From: Denitrobaculum sp965225735
Lineage (GTDB): Bacteria > Pseudomonadota > Alphaproteobacteria > Kiloniellales > Kiloniellaceae
Assembly: GCA_965225735.1 (NCBI GenBank)
Contig: CBDDBN010000024.1
Span: forward strand, 186,001-250,000
Direction of reading: 5' to 3'
Length of the DNA: 64,000 nucleotides
Positions 7,377 through 18,648 of this stretch are shown in pieces. The notes under the pieces are model-generated. The model was given only the letters and a program-made list of their open reading frames with translations, did no database searches and had not been told where the DNA came from. The number at the start of each line of letters is the position of its first letter. Positions within the stretch are counted from its first letter, which is position 1. The translations under genes and the position numbers were made by a program.

Positions 7377-9365
7377 ATGCCAGAAGATACCCTGTTGGAT
7401 GATGTCGTCCAAACTTCAGCCGCACTGGAAAAAATCGCGGAGGACGAGGTTGCCTTCCAGTTACTCGTTCAATCCTTCCGCGCCCAGGACCACGAAGGTT
7501 TTCGAAAACTGCTAGAACGCTTCGGGATTCTCGACCGCTGCGCTCTGGTCTGCAGATGGCTCTGCGCGAAGCATTGCGCCCTGGTCTGTTTGGAACTTTG
7601 CGGACCGCCCCCGAAGGAACCGCCACAACTGGGCTTGCGTGAATTCGGCGAAATCGTCGCCAAGATCACCGGCGACAAGGATGTCCTGGAACGCCTCGCC
7701 GGCGCAGTGATCGAGCGGGACGAAGTTTCCTTCCGCGCCCTGATCAAGAAGCTCGGCTACGAGCGCTATTGCCATTACATCTGTCATTGGATCTGCTCGG
7801 TTCGCTGCAACCTGGTGTGCCGGATTCTCTGTAATCCCGACCGGCCGATCTACATCATCGGCTGCTTGCATCTCGTGCCGGCGCTGCAACAGGCCGGCCG
7901 GGCTGTCGCGCGCCTGATCGCCAACGAGGAGGCTGTAGCGGCTGTCGAGAAGATGGTGCTCGCGCGCGATTGCGACAGTGTGCGCATCATCCTCGAACGC
8001 GCAGGTTTCCAGGGCGTCTGTCACATGATCTGTGGCTGGATCTGCGCGTGGCGTTGTGTCCGGATTTGCTTCCGATTCTGCCGCCCCTTCCCGCAGCAGG
8101 AAATCAAAGACGTCAATCCGGAGATCCATGCCTTCGCGAAGGCCGTGGTGAAGCTGCGCAGCCGTCCAAAGCTGCTCGCAAATCTTGTCGCGGCCGTGGA
8201 GAAGGAAGACGAAGAAACCTTCGCAAAGCTGGTCAAGCAACTCGGGCTGGAGGTCTTCTGCCACCAGATCTGCTTCTGGCTCTGCGCTCTGATCTGCCGG
8301 CGCTTCTGTATCTGCGTCTGCCCACCGCCCCTGCCGCGCCCCTGGTTTACCCACGTCGGCGACTTCCACATCTACGGCGATATCGACTCGACATCTGGAC
8401 TGACCAACAAGTCTGTCCTCGGCCATGGCGGACCGGACTACGGCTTCTTCAACTGTCTCGAACTGCGTGGCTTCTGCCCGGCAGAGTCACCCACGGCCCC
8501 AGGCGTTCAAATGCGTTACCGCTTCCTCTATGAGCGTAACGGCACGCGCACGCCGCTGGTCGGCAGCCTGCTCTGCCCGGTGATCGTCGGCAGCCGCACC
8601 ATTTTCTGGGACGTCAATGGTACGGGATTGGAGGAGACCTTCCAGACCGTGATGATTGCCGGCTCGGGCGCCACCATCGACCCGACCCCAACACCGGCCG
8701 TGCCACCAGGAACGCCCTGGGGACCGCCACCAACGCACGTGATCGTTCCTGATGCCGACGGTTGGATCGAAGTAGATCCCGCCGCGTTGGGCGACGGCTT
8801 TAATGGCGCGCTGATCGGGTTCCAGACCAAGACAGCCTTCCCGGACGGAAACCCGGTACCAGGCGTCGCGGCCGGCGCTCAGATTCCGGCCGCCAACCTG
8901 AAGGATGGTGTCGACGTGGCGATCGTATTCGAAGCAACCCGGGTCGGTGGACCGACCTCGCCACCGGACTACAGCAACAGCCTCGACCGCATCCACATCA
9001 ACAATTGGGATGACGTGGCTCTGCTCGACCTGCTGCAGTTCCACAGTGGCGGCGGCAACGCCTGCTCGCCGTTGTTCAACGATCTGGACGTCGAGTACAC
9101 GGCCGATCACGAACTGATGGCCGCCTGGAGTATCGGAATCGTTACGGCTGCGCCGGTGGTGATCCCGCCCTTGCCGAGCGGCAACGATACCAGGAGCGGT
9201 GGCGTCCATACCGCCTTCGGTACTCATAACGAGGACATCTCGAGCTGGCCGAGCTGTTCCTACACCGTGGAACTTTCGACCAGACGGGCCTTGACCAACG
9301 GCTTGACGGACGACCCAACCAACACGATCAGAAAGACATTCTGCATCGGCGCGAAGGACGGTTAG
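7377..9365 (+). CDS. Cys-rich repeat protein: four (CX3)5C modules plus an unassigned C-terminal domain
   Basis: A 662-residue protein of a family I do not recognise. ATG 7377 has AGGAG 7 bp upstream. The N-terminal half has four units of about 80 residues. Each has a charged helical lead (D-x-x-S/T-F-R-x-L-x-x-x-L-G) and then six cysteines at exact four-residue spacing: Cys 55-75, 132-152, 215-235 and 295-315. A Trp at +6 from the first Cys occurs in all four copies; a His at +1 occurs in copies 2-4. There is no signal peptide. After PPPLPRPW (near 323) comes a domain of about 340 residues, rich in Gly, Pro and predicted strands, with six scattered cysteines. The 24 ordered Cys suggest metal or cluster binding, as in copper storage proteins with CxxxC helices, but that is inference. 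A strong terminator follows. It seems to be monocistronic. Confidence 0.9.
   Translation: MPEDTLLDDVVQTSAALEKIAEDEVAFQLLVQSFRAQDHEGFRKLLERFGILDRCALVCRWLCAKHCALVCLELCGPPPKEPPQLGLREFGEIVAKITGDKDVLERLAGAVIERDEVSFRALIKKLGYERYCHYICHWICSVRCNLVCRILCNPDRPIYIIGCLHLVPALQQAGRAVARLIANEEAVAAVEKMVLARDCDSVRIILERAGFQGVCHMICGWICAWRCVRICFRFCRPFPQQEIKDVNPEIHAFAKAVVKLRSRPKLLANLVAAVEKEDEETFAKLVKQLGLEVFCHQICFWLCALICRRFCICVCPPPLPRPWFTHVGDFHIYGDIDSTSGLTNKSVLGHGGPDYGFFNCLELRGFCPAESPTAPGVQMRYRFLYERNGTRTPLVGSLLCPVIVGSRTIFWDVNGTGLEETFQTVMIAGSGATIDPTPTPAVPPGTPWGPPPTHVIVPDADGWIEVDPAALGDGFNGALIGFQTKTAFPDGNPVPGVAAGAQIPAANLKDGVDVAIVFEATRVGGPTSPPDYSNSLDRIHINNWDDVALLDLLQFHSGGGNACSPLFNDLDVEYTADHELMAAWSIGIVTAAPVVIPPLPSGNDTRSGGVHTAFGTHNEDISSWPSCSYTVELSTRRALTNGLTDDPTNTIRKTFCIGAKDG
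7497..8321 (+). repeat. Four diverged tandem repeats encoding (CX3)5C helices
   Basis: Cys stretches are at 7539-7601, 7770-7832, 8019-8081 and 8259-8321, each 21 codons long with Cys at codons 1, 5, 9, 13, 17 and 21. First-cysteine spacing is 77, 83 and 80 residues. The intervening residues are mainly hydrophobic or Arg/His. The copies share a pattern rather than close identity, so the duplication is old and under selection for Cys placement. Copy 4 has a seventh Cys inside the last interval (residue 313). Confidence 0.95.
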
Positions 9366-9390
9366 TTTTTCAGTCCTCATTAAGCGAGAA

Positions 9391-9420
9391 GGCCCGCCGG
9401 ATTTTTCCGGCGGGCCCTTT
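9391..9420 (+). terminator. Terminator between the Cys-rich gene and gcvP
   Basis: A perfect 10-bp stem, GGCCCGCCGG (9391-9400) and CCGGCGGGCC (9407-9416), has a six-base loop and is followed by CTTTCATT. It lies 26 bp after the Cys-rich stop. It faces the gcvP stop (9450) on the other strand and may serve both genes, though the T-run on the minus side is poor. Confidence 0.8.
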
Positions 9421-9449
9421 CATTCAGGACAAAGGCTGCAAGAAACGCT

Positions 9450-12344
<2,895 letters not shown>

Positions 12345-12495
12345 TTGCCAATGTCCTCTGTTATCTCATGTCAGCCGTCTTTTCACGGCGTGGCGCTCAT
12401 TGCCTGATTGCGCGCAGTAAGGCGCGATCCTGTAGAGCGAAGGGCCGGGCGGCCGGCACGCTCATGCGCCGGCATCCCGCTGTTCGGTATCCCGG

Positions 12496-12873
12496 TTAAG
12501 ACTGGGACTCGACGAAGGCCTTGTAGGCCGCTTCGTCCATCAGTTCGCCTAGCTGTCCGGCATCCGCGATCTTGAGCTTGAAGAACCAGCCCTCGCCTTC
12601 CGGGTCGTCATTGACCGGGGCCGGATCGTCAGCCAGGCCCTCATTGCTCTCGACGACTTCGCCATCGATCGGCGCGTAGAGCTCGCTGGCCGCCTTCACC
12701 GATTCCACCACGGCAACCTCGCCGCCCTTCTCAACAGAAGTTCCAACCTCGGGCACCTCGACAAAGACAACGTCGCCGAGCTGCTCCTTGGCGAAAGTCG
12801 TAATGCCGACCGTGCCGACGTCTCCTTCGATACGGACCCACTCATGGTCTTCGCTGTATTTGACTTCACTCAT
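12496..12873 (-). CDS. gcvH: Glycine cleavage system H protein
   Basis: A 125-residue lipoyl carrier. K60 in VVESVKAASELYAPI is the lipoylation site that shuttles the aminomethyl group between P- and T-proteins. I use ATG 12873, giving the standard MSEVKYSEDHEWV start, because GGGGA sits 8 bp upstream; the in-frame ATG seven codons earlier would add an unusual MKKGNRS extension. It follows gcvT by about 23 bp and belongs to the riboswitch-controlled operon. Confidence 0.97.
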   Translation of the reverse strand: MSEVKYSEDHEWVRIEGDVGTVGITTFAKEQLGDVVFVEVPEVGTSVEKGGEVAVVESVKAASELYAPIDGEVVESNEGLADDPAPVNDDPEGEGWFFKLKIADAGQLGELMDEAAYKAFVESQS

Positions 12874-12896
12874 CGATCTATTCCCCTTTTTCAAAA

Positions 12897-14009
12897 CTAT
12901 CCGCGGTAAAAACTGTGCGCCACGATGGGCATTTTCACGACTTGGCAGGGACGCGCCTTGCCCCGGACCATCGCCTGAACGATGGTTCCGGCCTTGGCAA
13001 AGTCAGTCTCCAGGTAACCCATGGCCACGGGCCCACCTGCGGTGGGGCCGAAGCCGCCTGAAGTGATCTTGCCGATCACGCGGCCGCTGTCGTCTGTGAG
13101 CTCGGTTCCTTCCCGGCAGGGCGCGCGCCCCTCCGGCTGCAGGCCAACACGCTTGCGGGAAACGCCATCGGCCAGTTGCGCCTGCACCACTTCCGCACCC
13201 GGAAAGCCGCCCTCTGCCCGGCGGCGCTTTTGAATGGCCCAGGTGAGACCGGCCTCAATAGGCGTAGTCGTGGTGTCGATGTCGTTGCCATAAAGGCAGA
13301 GACCTGCCTCCAGGCGCAGTGAATCCCGCGCGCCCAGACCGGAAGGCGAAACCGCCTCGTGAGCCAGCAAAGCACGGGCAAAGCCTTCCGCCTGTTCAGA
13401 TGCCATGGCGATCTCATAGCCGTCTTCCCCGCTGTAGCCGGAACGGCTCACGCGGCAGTTGACACCGGCCAGATTCAGATCCCGGGTCGACATGAAGGGC
13501 ATGGTCGCGACTTCGGGTGCCCATTGGGCGAGCACTTCGGCCGACTTCGGTCCCTGGAGTGCCAGAAGCGAAAGATCCTCCAAGACTTCGAGTTGGACAT
13601 CGCCTTGCAGATTGGCACGCAGATGCGCGATGTCGGCGTCCTTGCAGGCGGCGTTGATCACCAGGATCAGACTGTCCTCAGCCTGCGTGATCATCAAGTC
13701 GTCGAGGATGCCGCCGGTTTCGTTTGTGAAGAAGCTGTAACGGGTATTGCCGACAGCAAGACCGGCAATATCGGTCGGCACCAGTGCTTCCAGCGCAGTG
13801 ATGCGATCGGCGCCAGTCAGACGCACCTGTCCCATATGGGAAACGTCGAATAAAGCAGCGGATTCGCGCGTGCTCTGATGCTCGGCCATGATACCGGCCG
13901 CATATTGCACGGGCAGCGCATAGCCGGCGAAGGGCACCATCTTGCCGCCCAGCTCGACATGCAGCGCGTAGAGCGCCGTTTTTTTGAGTTCGGAGTCCTG
14001 ATCTGTCAC
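12897..14009 (-). CDS. gcvT: Aminomethyltransferase, T-protein of the glycine cleavage system
   Basis: A 370-residue folate-binding aminomethyltransferase that moves the one-carbon unit from GcvH to tetrahydrofolate and releases ammonia. Family segments seen are PFAGYALPVQY near the N-terminus, ALFDVSHMGQVRL, LQGPKS, SRSGYSGEDGYEI and a C-terminal GYLETDFAKAGT region. I choose GTG 14009 because AAGGA lies 8-9 bp upstream; the frame also opens at TTG 14036, with no such site. It is the first gene of the operon, directly downstream of the tandem glycine riboswitch. Confidence 0.96.
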   Translation of the reverse strand: MTDQDSELKKTALYALHVELGGKMVPFAGYALPVQYAAGIMAEHQSTRESAALFDVSHMGQVRLTGADRITALEALVPTDIAGLAVGNTRYSFFTNETGGILDDLMITQAEDSLILVINAACKDADIAHLRANLQGDVQLEVLEDLSLLALQGPKSAEVLAQWAPEVATMPFMSTRDLNLAGVNCRVSRSGYSGEDGYEIAMASEQAEGFARALLAHEAVSPSGLGARDSLRLEAGLCLYGNDIDTTTTPIEAGLTWAIQKRRRAEGGFPGAEVVQAQLADGVSRKRVGLQPEGRAPCREGTELTDDSGRVIGKITSGGFGPTAGGPVAMGYLETDFAKAGTIVQAMVRGKARPCQVVKMPIVAHSFYRG

Positions 14010-14065
14010 GTCTCGGTCCTTCGACAGGGGCTGCAATCCATATCCGCCGATTTTCGGCAGCTACG

Positions 14066-14285
14066 GCCCCCTCTGTCTTAGAACCTGAGAGATTCACCAG
14101 TTCGCTGGCCCAACGTGACAGGGCCCCGAACGGTTTACTCCTTCGGTGCAGGCCATTCTTGTCGAACAGCTGCTTTCCAGAGTTACCTTCCCTTTGCGGT
14201 CCGCTGTGCCTGAGAGTTTCCGGGGCGGTTGCTCCTTCGGCGCCGATACCATCGCTTGCGCTGGCTCGGACTCTCCCGCTAGGGA
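14066..14285 (-). promoter_or_regulatory. Tandem glycine riboswitch controlling gcvTHP
   Basis: Read on the minus strand, there are two glycine aptamers. The first starts at CGGGAGAG (about 14280) and includes GCCGAAGGAGCAACC, CGGAAACTCTCAGGC and a closing CTCTGG. The second repeats the core as CACCGAAGGAGTAAACC, GTGAATCTCTCAGGTTC and GACAGAGGGGG. The second aptamer has an extended GC-rich variable stem. Glycine binding switches on the cleavage genes. After the second aptamer a small hairpin, CCGA-N3-TCGG (about 14045-14056), precedes the gcvT ribosome-binding site. With no clear T-run there, translational control seems more likely than termination. Confidence 0.95.
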
Positions 14286-14487
14286 TTATCGGTCAATGCT
14301 GTTCCGGCGTTTCGCCGGTCATTACCTCAGCTTCAACCTAGCGACATTATTCCGAATGTCAACTCGCGGCGGAGACACGTCGCCGTGACCGCTGTGGAGA
14401 TGAGGTCTAATGGATCGACAACACTCTGAAATCAAGGAAAAAACCGGCATTCCCGTCGAAAGACAAAGTCATTGCACCAACCGCGAT

Positions 14488-15027
14488 TTAACGGTTGTTG
14501 CGATTATACTCCAGCTCCTCAGGCGTCAATCCGATCCCGATATAGACCAGATAATCCTCGCCATCGCGGCCAGGCCGAAGAGGTATGTTGGGAAAAACCT
14601 CTTCCAACGCCGCCACGCGGGTGCGGTTACCCTCGAAAGGAATGGTCAGGTCGAACTCCTCGCGCGCCAGAACTTTTCTATCCTGGTTCACGACCGCGAC
14701 GAAGTAGCTGAAAGAGGCCTCACGTGCCTGATCTGCGGGTCCGCGCGCGGCGATAAAGCGGATACCGACCGCGCTCTCGATTTCCTCATCGTCGTATTCA
14801 CAGACCAACTGCGCTTCGTCGATATCCAGCTCAAAGCGGACATCGGTCAGGTCGCGGCCGCCACCTTCGAACTTCACGAGACGGTCAGCGTCCTTCAACA
14901 CAACGATGGCAGGACAGGCCGGTGGCGGCCCATCGTCGGCCGCACAGGCCGCCAGCAGGAAAGGCAGGACGAGCGTTAGAGTCCGAAGCAGTCCTGCGGA
15001 GCGCAGGGCTGAAAAAAACCAAGACAT
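14488..15027 (-). CDS. Putative lipoprotein of unknown function
   Basis: A 179-residue protein from ATG 15027 (a TTG six codons earlier is also in frame). It has a lipoprotein signal peptide with hydrophobic residues 11-27 and a lipobox LAAC, giving a lipidated Cys28. The mature part begins with a short Asp/Pro-rich linker, then a strand-rich domain with CPAIVVLKDADRLVKFEGG and later LTIPFEGNRTRVAALEEVF. Conserved small outer-membrane lipoproteins of this type are common in alphaproteobacteria, but I do not know its role. No strong ribosome-binding site is seen. An overlapping plus-strand frame (14410-14979) is judged a shadow. Confidence 0.75.
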   Translation of the reverse strand: MSWFFSALRSAGLLRTLTLVLPFLLAACAADDGPPPACPAIVVLKDADRLVKFEGGGRDLTDVRFELDIDEAQLVCEYDDEEIESAVGIRFIAARGPADQAREASFSYFVAVVNQDRKVLAREEFDLTIPFEGNRTRVAALEEVFPNIPLRPGRDGEDYLVYIGIGLTPEELEYNRNNR

Positions 15028-15048
15028 AATTTCAATCAGGCCCAAAAC

Positions 15049-15288
15049 CTAGAGGCTGTTGTGGGTCCCGTCGCAGAAGGGGTGGTCCTTGGTCGCCTTG
15101 CATCCGCAAAAGAACACGTTTTCCGCATTTTCTGCTTTGAACTTGACCGGCGTGAAATCGGTTCCCGAATGCGATCCATCGCAAAAGGGCTGCTTTTTAC
15201 TCAATCCACAAGCACACCAAAAGTATGTACGACCGGCCTCGACAGTCACTTCGTAGGGTGCTTTCTGCGCAGGAACGGGATCAGTCAT
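15049..15288 (-). CDS. Small twin CDGSH iron-sulfur domain protein
   Basis: A 79-residue protein from ATG 15288, with AGAGGAAG just upstream. It has two CDGSH motifs, CACGLSKKQPFCDGSH and CGCKATKDHPFCDGTH, each giving three Cys and one His ligands for a [2Fe-2S] cluster. Twin-motif bacterial CDGSH proteins are small redox or cluster-transfer proteins in the cytoplasm. Its stop lies 21 bp before the ATG of the lipoprotein gene, so they may be co-transcribed. It is divergent from ispH, itself a 4Fe-4S enzyme. Confidence 0.93.
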   Translation of the reverse strand: MTDPVPAQKAPYEVTVEAGRTYFWCACGLSKKQPFCDGSHSGTDFTPVKFKAENAENVFFCGCKATKDHPFCDGTHNSL

Positions 15289-15491
15289 AAAGCTTCCTCT
15301 CGGAGAATCTCTTGTCAGTTCGGCATTCGCCGATTTCGGGGCTTTTTCGGGAAGACTCCCTGAAAACTTTCTGGACTTTAGGGAAGCGCTGGGACAAGTA
15401 CAAGGGTGTGGACGATGTTCTTCCAACCGCTCCGATCCAAGAGCGGTATATCGGGGGAACCGGCCGCCCGCGGCTACTTTGTAGGTCAAAT

Positions 15492-16454
15492 ATGACTGAG
15501 CTTTCGAAAATCGACATCCTTCTGGCGAACCCGCGCGGTTTTTGCGCCGGCGTGGACCGGGCGATCGACATCGTCGAGCGCGCTATAGAGAAGTATGGCG
15601 CACCGGTTTACGTACGGCATGAGATCGTCCACAACCGCTATGTCGTTGAAACCCTTGAATCTCAAGGGGCCGTTTTTGTTGAAGAGCTCGACGAAGTACC
15701 GGAAGGCGTTCCAGTCATCTTCTCGGCCCACGGCGTCCCCAAGGAGGTTCCCGCCGAGGCACAGCGGCGCAACATGATCTATGTCGACGCCACCTGTCCC
15801 CTGGTCAGCAAGGTTCACAGGGAGGCTGAAGCCCACCAAAAAGTAGGCCGACAGATTCTCCTGATCGGGCATGCCGGCCATCCTGAAGTCATCGGCACTA
15901 TGGGACAGTTACCGCAGGGATCCATGCTTCTGGTGGAAAAACTGGAGGATGTTGCTCAGTTAAACGTCCAGGACCCGGAAAACCTCGCCTATATCACACA
16001 AACCACGCTTTCCGTTGACGATACTGCGGAGATCGTCGCGGCGCTGCGGGAACGCTTTCCCAGCATCGAGGGGCCGCGTAAGGAAGATATCTGCTACGCA
16101 ACCACCAACCGTCAGCAAGCGGTGAAAGCTATTGCAAAGGAATGCGATGCCCTTTTGGTGGTGGGCGCGCCCAATTCCTCCAACTCGCGGCGCCTCGTCG
16201 AAGTTGCCTTTAACCACGGTTGCGAACGGGCCGCTCTCGTCCAGCGTGCCGATGACATTGACTGGGCGCAGCTACACGATGTCAGGCGACTGGGTATCAC
16301 GGCCGGGGCCTCCGCGCCTGAGGTTCTAGTGGACGAAGTCATTCAGGCCATCGAGTCCCGCTTTGAGGTTACGATCGAAGAGGTTTCCGTGACCGAGGAA
16401 GATGTGATCTTCAAGGTCCCGCGATCCCTTCTCGACCACGCCGAAACAGCCTGA
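15492..16454 (+). CDS. ispH: 4-hydroxy-3-methylbut-2-enyl diphosphate reductase (HMBPP reductase)
   Basis: A 320-residue enzyme of the last step of the MEP isoprenoid pathway, making IPP and DMAPP. The three cysteines that hold the 4Fe-4S cluster are present: C18 in RGFCAGV, C102 in ATCPLV and C201 in ICYATTNRQ. So are the active-site histidines H43, H80 and H127. I use ATG 15492, which gives the standard N-terminus; the frame is open upstream for 60 codons but that part looks non-coding. It is followed 12 bp later by thrB and then rnhA, a common alphaproteobacterial trio. Confidence 0.97.
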   Translation: MTELSKIDILLANPRGFCAGVDRAIDIVERAIEKYGAPVYVRHEIVHNRYVVETLESQGAVFVEELDEVPEGVPVIFSAHGVPKEVPAEAQRRNMIYVDATCPLVSKVHREAEAHQKVGRQILLIGHAGHPEVIGTMGQLPQGSMLLVEKLEDVAQLNVQDPENLAYITQTTLSVDDTAEIVAALRERFPSIEGPRKEDICYATTNRQQAVKAIAKECDALLVVGAPNSSNSRRLVEVAFNHGCERAALVQRADDIDWAQLHDVRRLGITAGASAPEVLVDEVIQAIESRFEVTIEEVSVTEEDVIFKVPRSLLDHAETA

Positions 16455-16466
16455 TCCGTTCCCTTC

Positions 16467-17432
16467 ATGGCTGTCTATACCGAAGTTTCCGATGAAGAGT
16501 TGGCCGCGTTTCTCGCCGAATACGATCTCGGCGAGATGCTCTCGCTCAAAGGCATCGCCGAGGGCGTAGAAAACTCCAACTACCTCCTTCATACCACGAC
16601 GGGCAGCTATATCCTCACCCTCTACGAAAAGCGGGTCGATCCTAAGGATCTGCCTTATTTCATCGGGCTGATGGAGCATCTGTCCGAAGAAGGGCTGGCC
16701 TGTCCTCTGCCGATCCACGGTAAAGACGGCGAGAGCCTGCGCACGCTTTGCGGACGTCCGGCGGCAATCATCTCCTTCCTCGAAGGCATGTCGCCGCGCC
16801 GCATTCAGCCCTATCATTGCCGGGAACTAGGCGCGGCGCTGGCGCAGATGCATCTGGCCAGCAGCAACTTCGAGATGACGCGCTCCAATGCTCTTTCACT
16901 ATCCGCATGGCGTCCGCTGTTCGACCTGAGTAAGGATCGTGCGCATGAGGTTTTACCGGGCTTGGCCGAGGAACTTGAGCGCGAGCTGAGTTATCTCGAA
17001 AATCACTGGCCAGATCATCTTCCTGCGGGCGTCATCCATGCGGATCTCTTCACCGACAATGTCTTTTTTCTCGGGGAAAAACTCTCCGGCGTCATCGACT
17101 TCTATTTCGCCTGCAATGACGCCTTCGCCTACGATCTGGCGATCTGCCTGAATGCCTGGTGTTTCGAGCCGGACAGCAGCTTCAACATCACCAAAGCCCA
17201 GGCCATGTTGAAAAGCTATCGCGACCTGCGGCCTTGTTCCGATGCGGAAGTCGAGGCCCTGCCGGTGCTGGCGCGGGGCAGCGCCATCCGGTTCCTGCTC
17301 ACCCGGCTCTACGACTGGCTGAACCATCCTGAAGGCGCTTTCGTGAAACCGAAAGATCCCTTGGAATATCTCAAAAAGCTGCAATTCCATCAGCGCGTCG
17401 ACAGTCTGGCAGCCTATGGCATCGATCTCTAG
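16467..17432 (+). CDS. thrB: Homoserine kinase, type II (aminoglycoside-phosphotransferase fold)
   Basis: A 321-residue kinase of the APH-like ThrB family, not the GHMP family of enterobacteria. It phosphorylates homoserine for threonine synthesis. The catalytic loop is VIHADLFTDNVFF (Asp acts as base, Asn binds metal) and the metal-binding Asp is in GVIDFYFACND. The N-terminal GVENSNYLL is a typical nucleotide loop. It sits between ispH and rnhA. The next pathway enzyme, threonine synthase, is encoded on the other strand at 24.5-26.0 kb. Confidence 0.95.
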   Translation: MAVYTEVSDEELAAFLAEYDLGEMLSLKGIAEGVENSNYLLHTTTGSYILTLYEKRVDPKDLPYFIGLMEHLSEEGLACPLPIHGKDGESLRTLCGRPAAIISFLEGMSPRRIQPYHCRELGAALAQMHLASSNFEMTRSNALSLSAWRPLFDLSKDRAHEVLPGLAEELERELSYLENHWPDHLPAGVIHADLFTDNVFFLGEKLSGVIDFYFACNDAFAYDLAICLNAWCFEPDSSFNITKAQAMLKSYRDLRPCSDAEVEALPVLARGSAIRFLLTRLYDWLNHPEGAFVKPKDPLEYLKKLQFHQRVDSLAAYGIDL

Positions 17433-17461
17433 CTCATCTCAACAAAGGCTCAAAACACCCC

Positions 17462-17896
17462 ATGGACACAGTCGAAATTTTCACTGACGGCGCTTGCTCT
17501 GGTAACCCGGGACCTGGGGGCTGGGGTGCCATCCTGCGCTATAAGGGCGCGGAAAAAGAGCTGTTCGGTGGCGAGTCCGACACGACCAACAATCGCATGG
17601 AAATGATGGCCGCCATCTCTGCATTGGAGGCTCTCAAGCGGCCTTCGAAGGTCGCCCTGACCACGGACAGCAGCTACGTGAAGGACGGCATCACCAAGTG
17701 GATTCACGGCTGGAAAAAACGCGGTTGGAAAACGGCCGATAAGAAGCCGGTGAAGAACATGGATCTTTGGCAACGGCTGGAGCAGGCGCTGGAGCGCCAT
17801 GAGGTGGAATGGCACTGGGTCAAGGGCCACGCAGGCCATCCGGAGAACGAACGCGCCGACGAATTGGCCCGTCAGGGCGTCGAGCAAAATCGCTAA
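17462..17896 (+). CDS. rnhA: Ribonuclease HI
   Basis: A 144-residue enzyme that cuts the RNA strand of RNA-DNA hybrids. The four catalytic acids are D9 (TDGACSGNPGPGG), E47 (NNRMEMMA), D69 (TTDSSYV) and D133 (ERADELAR), with H123 in KGHAGH. The basic handle KWIHGWKKRGWK is also present. It is the last gene of the ispH-thrB-rnhA unit, 29 bp after thrB, and is followed by a strong hairpin. Confidence 0.97.
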   Translation: MDTVEIFTDGACSGNPGPGGWGAILRYKGAEKELFGGESDTTNNRMEMMAAISALEALKRPSKVALTTDSSYVKDGITKWIHGWKKRGWKTADKKPVKNMDLWQRLEQALERHEVEWHWVKGHAGHPENERADELARQGVEQNR

Positions 17897-17900
17897 CGAA

Positions 17901-17936
17901 AAACGGCGGTCCGAAATCGAACCGCCGTTTATTCTT
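17901..17936. terminator. Bidirectional terminator between rnhA and the peroxiredoxin gene
   Basis: A perfect 10-bp stem, AAACGGCGGT (17901-17910) and ACCGCCGTTT (17921-17930), has a 10-base loop. T-rich sequence follows on the plus strand (TTTATTCTT) and on the minus strand (GTTTTTCG). It lies between convergent genes and can serve both. Confidence 0.88.
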
Positions 17937-17977
17937 ATGCTGCTGAGAGATTGCAGCCGTCTCGCTTTAGCAAGTCT

Positions 17978-18460
17978 TTAAAGCGCTGCCAGAACCGCTT
18001 CCGCGCTAGAGACCTCGAAGGCCCCCGGTGCTTCCACGTTAAGAGTCGTGACCTTGCCGTCTTCGACAATCATGGCGTAGCGCTGGGACCGCGTGCCCAT
18101 ACCGAACCCGCTGGCATCGAAATCGAGCCCAACGGCCTTTGAGAATTCAGCATTGCCATCGGCTAGCATAACAACCTTGCCGTCAGCACCCTGTTCCTTG
18201 CCCCAGCATCCCATGACGAAGGCATCGTTCACGGACAAACAGGCAATGGTGTCGACGCCTTTCGCCTTGATGGCATCTGCGTTCGAAACAAAGCCAGGCA
18301 GATGCGAAGCGGAGCAGGTCGGCGTATAGGCGCCGGGAAGAGCGAAGAGGACGACCTTTTTGCCGGAGAAGAAATCGCCCGTTGCAACATCTTCCATCCC
18401 GCTATCGGTTTTGAGTTTGAGCGTCACGCTCGGAATGCTATCGCCCACCTGAATAGCCAT
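17978..18460 (-). CDS. Atypical 2-Cys peroxiredoxin, Prx5 type
   Basis: A 160-residue thiol peroxidase of the AhpE/Prx5 branch. The peroxidatic cysteine is C49 in PGAYTPTCS, with the supporting Pro and Thr of that motif and a catalytic Arg in GTRSQRYAM. C74 and C84 are the other cysteines; either might resolve the sulfenic acid. These enzymes reduce hydrogen and alkyl peroxides using glutathione or glutaredoxin/thioredoxin. gshA in this window shows that glutathione is made. It is transcribed alone and ends at the shared terminator. Confidence 0.94.
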   Translation of the reverse strand: MAIQVGDSIPSVTLKLKTDSGMEDVATGDFFSGKKVVLFALPGAYTPTCSASHLPGFVSNADAIKAKGVDTIACLSVNDAFVMGCWGKEQGADGKVVMLADGNAEFSKAVGLDFDASGFGMGTRSQRYAMIVEDGKVTTLNVEAPGAFEVSSAEAVLAAL

Positions 18461-18648
18461 ATCGTTCTTCCCTTCCTTGGAGTGTTTACCTCAGTCAAAC
18501 GGAAATGAAATCCGGAGGCTGAGTTGTAGATATACGGAGCCCAAAATAGAACCGCGACGATGCTATTCCAAGCAGGCCTTTGTGACAATTCCACCATGTG
18601 GGAGGACCGCCTTTTCCGTGCTTGTTCCGCCCAGGGCCACCGATTGCC

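Noticed and set aside
7539..8321. Reading of the (CX3)5C modules as a CXXX-repeat modified-peptide precursor
   Set aside because: Known CXXX-repeat peptides are short and sit beside radical SAM maturases. This is a 662-residue protein and no such enzyme is in the window.
12452..12473. GCCGGC-N10-GCCGGC hairpin between gcvH and gcvP as a terminator
   Set aside because: No T-run follows and gcvP belongs to the same operon. It may only tune mRNA stability.
14410..14979. 189-codon open frame on the plus strand
   Set aside because: It is antisense to a lipoprotein gene with a clear signal peptide and lipobox, and its own translation shows no known motif.
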